Assembly: GCF_000022025.1 (NCBI RefSeq)
Contig: NC_011886.1
Location: 1,808,980-1,872,979, forward strand
From: Pseudarthrobacter chlorophenolicus A6
GTDB taxonomy: Bacteria > Actinomycetota > Actinomycetes > Actinomycetales > Micrococcaceae
Reading direction: 5' to 3'
Length of the DNA stretch: 64,000 nt
Shown here one piece after another: positions 1 to 7,110 of this stretch; position 1 is the stretch's first letter; each line of letters opens with the position of its first letter. The notes beneath the pieces are model-generated. The model saw only the letters and a list, made by a program, of their open reading frames with translations, made no database searches and was not told the origin of the DNA. The translations under genes and the position numbers were made by a program.

Positions 1-19
1 GGCTCCGTTCGGCGGAGCC
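1..19 (+). terminator. Hairpin at window start, probable end of an upstream gene
   Basis: A perfect 7-bp stem (GGCTCCG / CGGAGCC) closes a TTCGG loop. It probably belongs to the terminator of a gene outside the window; the strand is a guess because the upstream sequence is not visible. Confidence 0.4.
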
Positions 20-70
20 ACCCCGGTACGGCCAGGCCCGCACCGCAGCAAAGCGCTGCTAAAAGCAAAA

Positions 71-104
71 GGGTGGGACCCCTCCATTCGGAGGGGTCCC
101 ACCC
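71..104 (-). terminator. Strong intrinsic terminator, probably bidirectional
   Basis: A perfect 15-bp stem with the 4-nt loop ATTC is flanked by AAAA on the left and TTT on the right, so it can end transcription from either side. It lies 20 bp beyond the stop codon of the DUF7455 gene on the minus strand and may also serve a gene upstream of the window. Confidence 0.85.
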
Positions 105-123
105 TTTGGACGTTGTGCTGTCC

Positions 124-345
124 CTAGTCGATTTCCACGGCTTCCTTCTGGTGAAGCTTGGCCGTCTCATCGTGCCAGTCCGAGCTCAGGGGCTTGAGCG
201 TCGCTTCGACGGCACGGGCGTGGTGGCCGCAGAAGAGCAGCTCACCGCCGGAGGACTCGAGTACAACCCGGACATACGCTTGAGCTCCGCAACGGTCGCA
301 CCGGTCGAGTGCGTTGAGTGTGCGGTCTGCCACTGCTGTTGTCAT
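124..345 (-). CDS. DUF7455 family small zinc-ribbon-like protein
   Basis: A 73-residue protein of the actinobacterial DUF7455 family; its role is not established. The ATG at 345 is chosen because a near-perfect Shine-Dalgarno (TAAGGAGG) sits just upstream. A longer open frame to 453 has no such site and its extra sequence is atypical. A CDRC pair near residue 16 and a CGHH pair near residue 39 could form one metal site. The gene stands alone, ends in a strong terminator, and is divergent from parE. The upstream DNA is AT-rich (TATATAG), consistent with its own promoter. Family membership is judged by eye. Confidence 0.8.
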   Translation of the reverse strand: MTTAVADRTLNALDRCDRCGAQAYVRVVLESSGGELLFCGHHARAVEATLKPLSSDWHDETAKLHQKEAVEID

Positions 346-543
346 AATCGGCCTCCTTAGTAGATCTGTATGTCTATATAACCAGTATTCGTATCCAAAC
401 CATCGCAAGGATGGACCAAGTTCGCTGTCCGCGTATCCGCAAGCTTCGGTCAAGATTTGCCCCTGACGGGCACCCGGTGCCTAAGTGGCGCGGTCCACAG
501 GGGCCGCAAGGAGTGGCAACCGCAGCTCCGGTCCGGGGCCGAC

Positions 544-569
544 TACCCTAGAGGGAGCGCTTTAAGCGC
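544..569 (+). promoter_or_regulatory. Putative parE -10 hexamer and leader palindrome
   Basis: TACCCT at 544-549 fits the TANNNT -10 pattern and would give a leader of roughly 47 nt. A 13-bp palindrome GCGCTT-T-AAGCGC follows at 557-569, inside that leader. No convincing -35 was seen. Confidence 0.3.
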
Positions 570-602
570 CTGCTGTTCCGTCCCTGAAGGAGTTCATCAC
601 CA

Positions 603-2711
603 GTGGCACCAAGCTCTGAGTACACCGCCCGGCATCTGTCAGTCCTGGAAGGCCTGGAGGCCGTCCGCAAGCGCCCGGGCATGTACATCGGCTCAACCGA
701 CTCGCGCGGCCTGATGCACTGCCTTTGGGAAATCATCGACAACTCGGTGGATGAGGCCCTGGCTGGCTTTGGCCACGACATCCGCATCATCCTGCATGCG
801 GACAACTCCGTGGAGATCCACGACGACGGCCGCGGCATCCCCATCGACAAGGAACCCAAGACGGGACTCACCGGCGTCGAGGTGGTCTTTACGAAGCTGC
901 ACGCCGGCGGCAAGTTCGGCGGCGGTTCCTACACCGCCTCCGGCGGCCTGCACGGCGTGGGCGCCTCGGTGGTCAACGCGCTGTCGTCCAGGCTGGACGT
1001 GGAGGTTGACCGGGGCGGCAAGACTTACCGGATGTCCTTCCGCAGGGGTGAGCCCGGGCGCTTCAAGGATGTTGGCAGCAAGACCGACCCGGCAGCCGCG
1101 TTCACCCCGTTCGTTGACGACTCGGTGCTCGACATCGTCGGCAAGGCCAAGCGCGGCGTCACTGGCACCCGCATCCGCTACTGGGCTGACCGCCAGATCT
1201 TCACGCCGGACGCGAAGTTCTCCTACGACGAACTGGCTGCGCGTGCACGGCAGACGTCGTTCCTGGTGCCGGGCCTGAAACTGACCGTCCGCGACGAACG
1301 CAGGGTGCCCGGGACCGCGGGCGAGGCCGGCCCGCATGAAGAGGTGTTCCACCACGACGGCGGCATCTCCGAGTTTGTCGACTTCCTGGCCGCGGACCCG
1401 CCGGTGACCGACGTCTGGCGGCTGCACGGTTCGGGCAAGTTCAAGGAAACCGTCCCCGTCCTCGATGAGCGGGGCCACAGCCAGCTGGCAGAGGTGGAAC
1501 GTGACTGTGAGGTGGACGTGGCCCTGCGGTGGGGCATCGGCTACGACAGCACCGTCCGCAGCTTCGTCAATATCATCTCAACGCCGAAGGGTGGAACTCA
1601 CCAGTCCGGCTTCGAGCAGGCGCTCGTGAAGACCTTCCGCAAGGCTGTGGAAACCAACGCCCGCAAGCTCAAGGCCGGCAATGACAAGATCGAAAAGGAC
1701 GACATCTTTGCCGGCCTGACGGCAGTCCTCACCGTGCGTCTTGCCGAGCCGCAGTTCGAAGGCCAGACCAAGGAAATCCTTGGCACTTCTGCCGTCCGCG
1801 CCATTGTGGCGAAAGTGGTGGAGCGGGAGATCGTTGCCAAGCTGAACTCCGCCAACCGCAACGACAAAGCGCAGTCCGCCCTGCTGCTCGAGAAGATCGT
1901 CAGCGAGATGAAATCGCGCATCTCGGCCCGCGTGCACAAGGAGACCCAGCGGCGCAAGAACGCGCTGGAAACCTCTTCGATGCCCACCAAGCTGGCAGAC
2001 TGCCGCACGGACGACGTCGAACGTTCCGAACTCTTTATCGTGGAAGGCGACTCGGCGCTGGGAACTGCCAAGCTGGCACGGTCCTCCGATTTTCAAGCGC
2101 TGCTGCCCATCCGCGGCAAGATCCTCAACGTGCAGAAAGCGTCGGTGGGGGACATGCTTTCCAACGCCGAATGCGCGGCCCTCATCCAGGTGGTGGGTGC
2201 AGGGTCCGGCCGCAGCTTCGACATCAGCGCGGCCCGTTACGGCAAGGTCATCCTGATGACCGATGCCGACGTGGACGGGGCGCATATCCGCACGCTGCTG
2301 CTGACGCTCTTCTTCCGTTACATGCGCCCGATGATCGAGGAGGGGAGGGTGTTCGCCGCCGTCCCGCCGCTGCACCGGGTGGAGGTGGTCAACGCCGGGC
2401 AGAAGGCCAACGAGATGATCTACACCTACTCGGAGGCGGAGCTGCACGTGCTGCTGGCCCGGCTGGCCAAGGAAGGCAAGCGCTACAAGGAACCCATCCA
2501 GCGGTACAAGGGCCTGGGTGAAATGGACGCGGAGCAACTGGCCGAGACCACCATGGACCCCCGGCACCGGATGCTCCGCAAAGTGGGGATCGCGGAACTG
2601 GAAGAGGCCGAGAAGACCTTTGACCTGCTGATGGGCTCTGATGTGTCCCCGCGCAAGGACTTCATCATCGCCGGCGCCGCAAGCCTGGACCGGGAGCGCA
2701 TCGACGCCTGA
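603..2711 (+). CDS. parE: DNA topoisomerase IV subunit B (type IIA, ATPase subunit)
   Basis: The 702-residue ATPase subunit of a type IIA topoisomerase, which powers decatenation and relaxation of the chromosome with ParC. The GHKL ATPase comes first: catalytic Glu43 and Asn47 in EIIDNSVDEA, then DGRGIP at 75-80 and a GGLHGVGAS loop near 115. The transducer follows, then the TOPRIM domain with EGDSA at 481-485 and the metal triad DADVDG at 554-559. The GTG start is 10 nt after AAGGAG. Actinobacteria of this group usually also carry gyrB/gyrA near oriC, so this non-oriC copy is called parE rather than gyrB. Unusually, its partner parC is about 9 kb away on the other strand. Confidence 0.9.
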   Translation: MAPSSEYTARHLSVLEGLEAVRKRPGMYIGSTDSRGLMHCLWEIIDNSVDEALAGFGHDIRIILHADNSVEIHDDGRGIPIDKEPKTGLTGVEVVFTKLHAGGKFGGGSYTASGGLHGVGASVVNALSSRLDVEVDRGGKTYRMSFRRGEPGRFKDVGSKTDPAAAFTPFVDDSVLDIVGKAKRGVTGTRIRYWADRQIFTPDAKFSYDELAARARQTSFLVPGLKLTVRDERRVPGTAGEAGPHEEVFHHDGGISEFVDFLAADPPVTDVWRLHGSGKFKETVPVLDERGHSQLAEVERDCEVDVALRWGIGYDSTVRSFVNIISTPKGGTHQSGFEQALVKTFRKAVETNARKLKAGNDKIEKDDIFAGLTAVLTVRLAEPQFEGQTKEILGTSAVRAIVAKVVEREIVAKLNSANRNDKAQSALLLEKIVSEMKSRISARVHKETQRRKNALETSSMPTKLADCRTDDVERSELFIVEGDSALGTAKLARSSDFQALLPIRGKILNVQKASVGDMLSNAECAALIQVVGAGSGRSFDISAARYGKVILMTDADVDGAHIRTLLLTLFFRYMRPMIEEGRVFAAVPPLHRVEVVNAGQKANEMIYTYSEAELHVLLARLAKEGKRYKEPIQRYKGLGEMDAEQLAETTMDPRHRMLRKVGIAELEEAEKTFDLLMGSDVSPRKDFIIAGAASLDRERIDA

Positions 2712-2792
2712 TAAGGGGTGTCGGGCCGGGCTGGCGGCACACCCGCCGGACGTCGGCGCCCCACGCGCGTGTAAGGTCCGACGGGGGGTGGT

Positions 2793-3785
2793 TCAGCCCA
2801 GCAGGCCGGGGACCACCAGCAGGGCGGTGGGGATCGCCAGCAACAGCACGCATGCGGTGAGGACCAGGCTCCGTGCGGCCCGCGGCAGTTCGGTCTGTGG
2901 CGAGAGCAGGCGGCTGACACGGGACGCCGTGGTGCGGGCGGAGTCGGAGCCCGCAGTTCCCGCGGCAGCGTCAAGGCCGGACAGCGCCATCCCGGGGGCG
3001 GCCTGGCTGGCGCCGTGACCGTTCGGTCCGGCGGGCGAACCGCTGGCCACGATGGCGATTGCTTTGATGAGTGTGGCTTTGCTGGCGGTCCGAAGGGCAA
3101 CGTCGTCGGCCAGCATTTCGATCAGCGAGCTCACCGACTCCTGCGCCAAGCGCGTGGTGGGCAGCCAGGGGAGGGCCTGGCGCCACGCAGCGAACGCCCA
3201 CAGCAGAAGGTGGTGCCGCTGGCTCAGGTGGGCGTTTTCGTGGGTCAGGACGGCCTGGAGCTCTGCCGGCTCAAGGGCCGCCATGAGGCCGTCGGAGAGG
3301 ACCGTGACCGACCGGGCTCCGCCGGGCAGGCAATAGGCCACCGGGGAGTCATGGCTGATGACCAATGTGCCGGTGTCCTGGCTTGAGGGGGACGCCAACA
3401 GGGCCAGCAGCTCGCGGTGGCGCCGTCGCTGCCGCTGAATCCTGTAATAAGTCAGCAGCAGGGTGAAGACAAGGTGGGCAGTCAGCAGGGCTGCCGCAGA
3501 CAGGGCGAAAATATGCCAAAACCCCAGGGCCGTGGTGGGGGCGTTGAAGAGCACCATGCCGGCCAGGGACCGGAGCCCGGCGATCAGGTTGTCCCCGATG
3601 GGTTCGAGGCCGTACACCAGCATGGCACCGATCATTGACAGGCCACCTGCCAGGGCGATGGCCTGCCAGAGCACCATCGCAGTAAACGGCGACCTCGCGG
3701 GCCACTGCGCGCGCGACAGCAGGATGGGTACCGGCCACGCCAGTATGATCGCCAGGACCGCCAGCAGGTATGAGGCCCAGAACAT
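2793..3785 (-). CDS. M56 family membrane metallopeptidase (BlaR1/MecR1-like, no sensor domain)
   Basis: A 330-residue integral membrane protease. There are hydrophobic segments at about 1-24, 35-60, 70-85 and 88-113, then a cytoplasmic zinc-protease region with the HExxH motif HENAH at 182-186, and a last hydrophobic stretch near the C-terminus. BlaR1/MecR1 relatives cleave or trigger loss of the BlaI repressor when a signal is sensed. This copy lacks the extracellular penicillin-binding domain, so its signal is unknown and unlikely to be a beta-lactam bound there. It lies 6 bp downstream of the blaI-like gene, so the two are probably cotranscribed. By position the likely target is the divergent cytochrome bd operon (inference). 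Confidence 0.88.
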   Translation of the reverse strand: MFWASYLLAVLAIILAWPVPILLSRAQWPARSPFTAMVLWQAIALAGGLSMIGAMLVYGLEPIGDNLIAGLRSLAGMVLFNAPTTALGFWHIFALSAAALLTAHLVFTLLLTYYRIQRQRRRHRELLALLASPSSQDTGTLVISHDSPVAYCLPGGARSVTVLSDGLMAALEPAELQAVLTHENAHLSQRHHLLLWAFAAWRQALPWLPTTRLAQESVSSLIEMLADDVALRTASKATLIKAIAIVASGSPAGPNGHGASQAAPGMALSGLDAAAGTAGSDSARTTASRVSRLLSPQTELPRAARSLVLTACVLLLAIPTALLVVPGLLG

Positions 3786-3791
3786 GGTGGG

Positions 3792-4175
3792 CTAGACGTG
3801 ACCCAGCAGTTTACGCAGCGTTTCGGCTTCACCTTCGGAGACGGATCCGATGAACCGGGCCAGGACGGCTTCGCGGTCCGGAGCCGACCCCAGCACCTCA
3901 TGCATGAGTTCGGCCGTGTGGTCCGCCCGGCTGGAGACGGCCTGGTAGCGGTGCGGACGGGTTCCGCGTTCCCGCTCCACAAGGCCCTTCTTTTCCAGCC
4001 GCGACAGCACCGTCAGCACAGTGGTAACAGCGAGTTCCTTGCCCTCGTGGCCGGGGCCGCCCTGCGCGGCGGACGTGCGGGCCAGCTGGTCCCGCAGAGT
4101 GTTGGCCGTGGCTGCTTCCTGGCCCGCCCAGAGCAGGTCCATCACTGCCCGTTCCAGTTCACCAAGACTAGCCAT
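3792..4175 (-). CDS. BlaI/MecI/CopY family transcriptional repressor
   Basis: A 127-residue winged-helix repressor of the BlaI/MecI family. The DNA-binding half covers about residues 1-80, with the recognition region around TTVLTVLSRLEKKGL; the C-terminal helices are the dimerisation part that the partner protease normally attacks. Its ATG follows AAAAGGAAAAG at good spacing. It is divergent from cydA, and the 261-bp gap contains three palindromes of the form TTCTAC-N5-GTAGAA, the symmetric type of site this family binds. Predicted role: represses itself and cydABDC until the M56 protease relieves it. Repressor identity is clear; the regulon is inferred. Confidence 0.88.
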   Translation of the reverse strand: MASLGELERAVMDLLWAGQEAATANTLRDQLARTSAAQGGPGHEGKELAVTTVLTVLSRLEKKGLVERERGTRPHRYQAVSSRADHTAELMHEVLGSAPDREAVLARFIGSVSEGEAETLRKLLGHV

Positions 4176-4277
4176 TGCACTTTTCCTTTTTGTCCCCGCA
4201 CCGCGCGCTTCCCGCGCCGGTGACTGCTCAACGGTTAAACAACTTCAGGATCAAATTTACCCTGAAACCGCCGGACT

Positions 4278-4294
4278 TTCTACGTTGGGTAGAA
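4278..4294. promoter_or_regulatory. Predicted BlaI-type operator 1 (blaI-proximal)
   Basis: A TTCTAC-GTTGG-GTAGAA inverted repeat about 100 bp upstream of the repressor start. It is identical in both half-sites to the two copies nearer cydA, and its position suits autoregulation. Confidence 0.7.
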
Positions 4295-4365
4295 CACGTG
4301 GCGCGACGGACAGTTAGGCCCCATGCTGGTAAGGGGCGGTGCGTTTTCCGCCGGACAGCAAGTTG

Positions 4366-4382
4366 TTCTACACTCTGTAGAA
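4366..4382. promoter_or_regulatory. Predicted BlaI-type operator 2
   Basis: TTCTAC-ACTCT-GTAGAA, the same half-sites and 5-nt spacer as operator 1. Its centre is 24 bp from that of operator 3, a little over two helical turns, which would allow two dimers to bind side by side. Confidence 0.7.
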
Positions 4383-4386
4383 GTTG

Positions 4387-4409
4387 AACTTCTACGAATC
4401 GTAGAAGTT
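4387..4409. promoter_or_regulatory. Predicted BlaI-type operator 3, overlapping the cydA promoter
   Basis: The same TTCTAC-N5-GTAGAA core extended by AAC/GTT to a 23-bp palindrome that is perfect except for its single central base. It covers the expected -35 region of the -10 at 4420, so a bound repressor should block cydA transcription. Confidence 0.75.
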
Positions 4410-4419
4410 TGAGTTGGCC

Positions 4420-4425
4420 TAGAGT
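4420..4425 (+). promoter_or_regulatory. Putative cydA -10 hexamer
   Basis: TAGAGT fits TANNNT and would start transcription at about 4432, leaving only some 5 nt before the TTG start of cydA. No clear -35 is visible; operator 3 occupies that position. Confidence 0.5.
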
Positions 4426-4436
4426 AGGGACCTGCC

Positions 4437-6041
4437 TTGGACGCCTTGGAAATCGCACGCTGGCAATTCGGCATCACCACCGTCTACCACTTCATGATGG
4501 TCCCGCTGACCATCGGCCTTGGCCTGGTGGTGGCCGTCATCCAGACCGCCTGGCACCGCACCGGCAAGCCCGAGTACCTGCGGATGACCAAGTTCTGGGG
4601 CAAGCTCTTCCTCATCAACTTCATCATGGGCGTGGCCACCGGCATCGTCCAGGAGTTCCAGTTCGGCATGGCCTGGAGCGAATACAGCCGGTTCGTCGGC
4701 GATGTGTTCGGGGCGCCGCTGGCCCTGGAAGCCCTGCTGGCCTTCTTTGTCGAGTCCACCTTCCTGGGGCTGTGGATCTTCGGCTGGAAGCAGCTGAAGC
4801 CGGGTATCCACCTGGCCTGCCTTTGGGTGGCGGTGATCGGATCGGTCTTCTCCGCCTACTTCATCATCGTGGCCAACAGCTGGATGCAGCACCCGGTGGG
4901 CGTCGAGATGATCGACGGGCGCCCGGTCATGACCGACGCCTGGGCCGTCTTCACCAACAACACCGCCCTCGTTGCCGTCCCGCACACCCTCTTTGGCGCC
5001 CTTGCGGTGGCCGGCGGCTTCCTGCTCGGCATCGCCTGGTACCACCTGTGGCGCCGGCGCCGCGACGGCATTGACACCGTGGGTGCCGACGGCAAGGTTG
5101 TTCCCGGCGAGTCCGCCACCATCCCCGGCCGTGACCGGGCAGACCACAGCGTTTGGATCCGCTCCCTCCGCATCGGCGCCGTAGTGGCCATGATCTCCTT
5201 CGCCGGAACCGCCGTCACCGGCGACCTGCAGGGCAAACTCATGTTCGAACAGCAGCCCATGAAGATGGCCGCAGCGGAAGCTGCCTGCCACGACGGCACT
5301 GGGTTCTCCGTGCTGAGCATCGGCAACATCGGATCCCAGAACTGCGACGACATCGTGGCCGTCATCGAAGTCCCCGGAATCCTGTCCTTCCTGGCCAAGG
5401 GTGATTTCACCACCGAGGTGAAGGGCGTGAACACGCTCCTGCCCGAGTACAAGGAGAACTACGGCACCCACCTGCCGGACAACCCCATCTACGGTGAGCG
5501 CGCCGGCCAGGAAATCGAGTACCTGCCGGTCATGGAGGTCACCTACTGGGGCTTCCGGATGATGATCGGCTTCGGCGGACTCGCCGCGCTGGCGGCCGTG
5601 GTGGCCCTGTGGCTGACCCGGAAGGGCACCGTGCCCCAGTCGCCGTGGCTCATGCGGCTTGCCATCTTCGGCATCCTCGCCCCGTTCGGTGCCAACGCCG
5701 CAGGCTGGATCTTCACCGAGATGGGCCGGCAGCCGTTCGTGGTGGCCCCCAACCCGGACCCAAGCGGCATCGACCAGGTATTCATGTTCACTGCCGCGGC
5801 CGTCTCGCCCGGGGTTTCTGCAGGCGAGCTGGTGGCTTCGCTGGTGACCCTCACAGCGGTCTACGCCGTGCTGCTGGTGGTGGAGGTCAAGCTGCTGGTG
5901 AAGTACATCCGCGGCGGCGTGGTGTCCGCCATGCCGGAACTGGCCCATGTCCCCGCCGATGAGAACGAGGACGAAACGCCGGGCTCCGGCGGACCGGGCG
6001 GCACCAAGCCCGCCGACGACGTCCTGGCCTTCGCCTACTAA
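4437..6041 (+). CDS. cydA: Cytochrome bd oxidase subunit I
   Basis: The 534-residue haem-bearing subunit of cytochrome bd, which oxidises quinol and reduces O2 with high affinity without pumping protons. Visible ligands: His18 (TTVYHFMMVP) and His183 (VAVPHTLFG) for haems, Met376 in GFRMM for haem b558, and Glu98/Glu106 in the membrane. The Q-loop contains GDLQGK and EQQPMK at about 262-276, the quinol-site motif. Length matches the short Q-loop type. The TTG start gives the usual MDAL-IARWQFG N-terminus. First gene of cydA-cydB-cydDC, preceded by predicted BlaI-type operators, so expression is likely switched by the divergent blaI/M56 pair. Confidence 0.95.
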   Translation: MDALEIARWQFGITTVYHFMMVPLTIGLGLVVAVIQTAWHRTGKPEYLRMTKFWGKLFLINFIMGVATGIVQEFQFGMAWSEYSRFVGDVFGAPLALEALLAFFVESTFLGLWIFGWKQLKPGIHLACLWVAVIGSVFSAYFIIVANSWMQHPVGVEMIDGRPVMTDAWAVFTNNTALVAVPHTLFGALAVAGGFLLGIAWYHLWRRRRDGIDTVGADGKVVPGESATIPGRDRADHSVWIRSLRIGAVVAMISFAGTAVTGDLQGKLMFEQQPMKMAAAEAACHDGTGFSVLSIGNIGSQNCDDIVAVIEVPGILSFLAKGDFTTEVKGVNTLLPEYKENYGTHLPDNPIYGERAGQEIEYLPVMEVTYWGFRMMIGFGGLAALAAVVALWLTRKGTVPQSPWLMRLAIFGILAPFGANAAGWIFTEMGRQPFVVAPNPDPSGIDQVFMFTAAAVSPGVSAGELVASLVTLTAVYAVLLVVEVKLLVKYIRGGVVSAMPELAHVPADENEDETPGSGGPGGTKPADDVLAFAY

Positions 6042-6059
6042 GAGCAGAGGAAATCGACA

Positions 6060-7109
6060 ATGGAACTGCTGCCCACCATCTGGTTCATCGCCATTGCGGT
6101 GCTGTGGACCGGCTATCTCTTCCTCGAGGGCTTTGACCTCGGCGTGGGGATGCTGATGAAGATCTTCGCCCGGAACAACCCCGAACGCCGTGTCCTGCTG
6201 AACACCGTCGGCCCAGTCTGGGACGGCAACGAGGTCTGGCTGCTGACCGCCGGCGGCGCCACATTTGCGGCGTTCCCGCTCTGGTACGCCTCCCTGTTCT
6301 CAGCCCTCTACCTGCCCCTGCTGGTGGTCCTCGTGGCCCTGATCTTCCGCGCCGTGGCCTTCGAGTACCGCGGCAAAGTGGACACGGACCGCTGGCGCGC
6401 CCGGTGGGACTGGGCCATCGCGCTCGGTTCCTTTTTCGCCGCCTTCGGCGTCGGAGCCGCTCTTGCCCTGACCACCACCGGCCTGCCCCTCAATGCCAAC
6501 GGCGACCGCGAAGGCGGCCCCTTTGCCTGGTTCAGCGGTTACGCCGTATTGGGCGGCGTGGCCGTGGTGGGCTTCTCGCTGGTCCACGCGCTGGCCTTCC
6601 TTGCATTGAAGACCGACGGCGAAGTGCGGCACCGTGCCCGCGCCTGGTTCGTGCGCCTGCTTCCGGTGCTGATCCTTCCCATCGCGGCCTGGGCGCTCAG
6701 CATCCAGTTCCTGGACGGCAAACCCTGGACCTGGGCCCTCGTGGTGCTCGCCGTGGCTGCCGCCGCCACCGCCTGGCTGCTGGCCCGCGCCGGCGCCGAA
6801 GGCAAGGCGTTCCTGGCGCTCGGCGCCTTCCTGGTGCTTGGCACGGCCTCCATCTTCGGCGCAGTGTTCCCCGTGGTGCTGCCCTCCACCCTGGACACCG
6901 CCTTTGACCTGACCATCTCCAACGCCTCGTCCTCGGACTACACCCTGGGGCTCATGACCGTCGTGGCCGCATTCGGACTTCCGCTGGTGATCGCGTACCA
7001 GGCATGGACCTACTGGGTGTTCCGCCGCCGGGTCAGCACCGATTCAATTCCGGAAGCCCACAGCTTCCTGCCTGCCATCGCCGCCAAGGCGTTCACCACC
7101 AAGGCCTGA
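6060..7109 (+). CDS. cydB: Cytochrome bd oxidase subunit II
   Basis: A 349-residue, highly hydrophobic partner of CydA with about eight or nine membrane helices. The N-terminus (LLPTIWFIAIAVLWTGY) and the GFDLGVGM and GPVWDGNEVWLL segments are characteristic of CydB. It is needed for assembly and stability of the oxidase. Its ATG follows AGAGGAAA at good spacing, 18 bp after cydA, and the stop is one base before the GTG of cydDC, so the three genes form a tight operon. Confidence 0.95.
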   Translation: MELLPTIWFIAIAVLWTGYLFLEGFDLGVGMLMKIFARNNPERRVLLNTVGPVWDGNEVWLLTAGGATFAAFPLWYASLFSALYLPLLVVLVALIFRAVAFEYRGKVDTDRWRARWDWAIALGSFFAAFGVGAALALTTTGLPLNANGDREGGPFAWFSGYAVLGGVAVVGFSLVHALAFLALKTDGEVRHRARAWFVRLLPVLILPIAAWALSIQFLDGKPWTWALVVLAVAAAATAWLLARAGAEGKAFLALGAFLVLGTASIFGAVFPVVLPSTLDTAFDLTISNASSSDYTLGLMTVVAAFGLPLVIAYQAWTYWVFRRRVSTDSIPEAHSFLPAIAAKAFTTKA

Positions 7110-7110
7110 C

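Noticed and set aside
18..60. End of a coding gene ahead of the first terminator
   Set aside because: A TAA occurs near 60, but too little upstream sequence is visible to support any protein.
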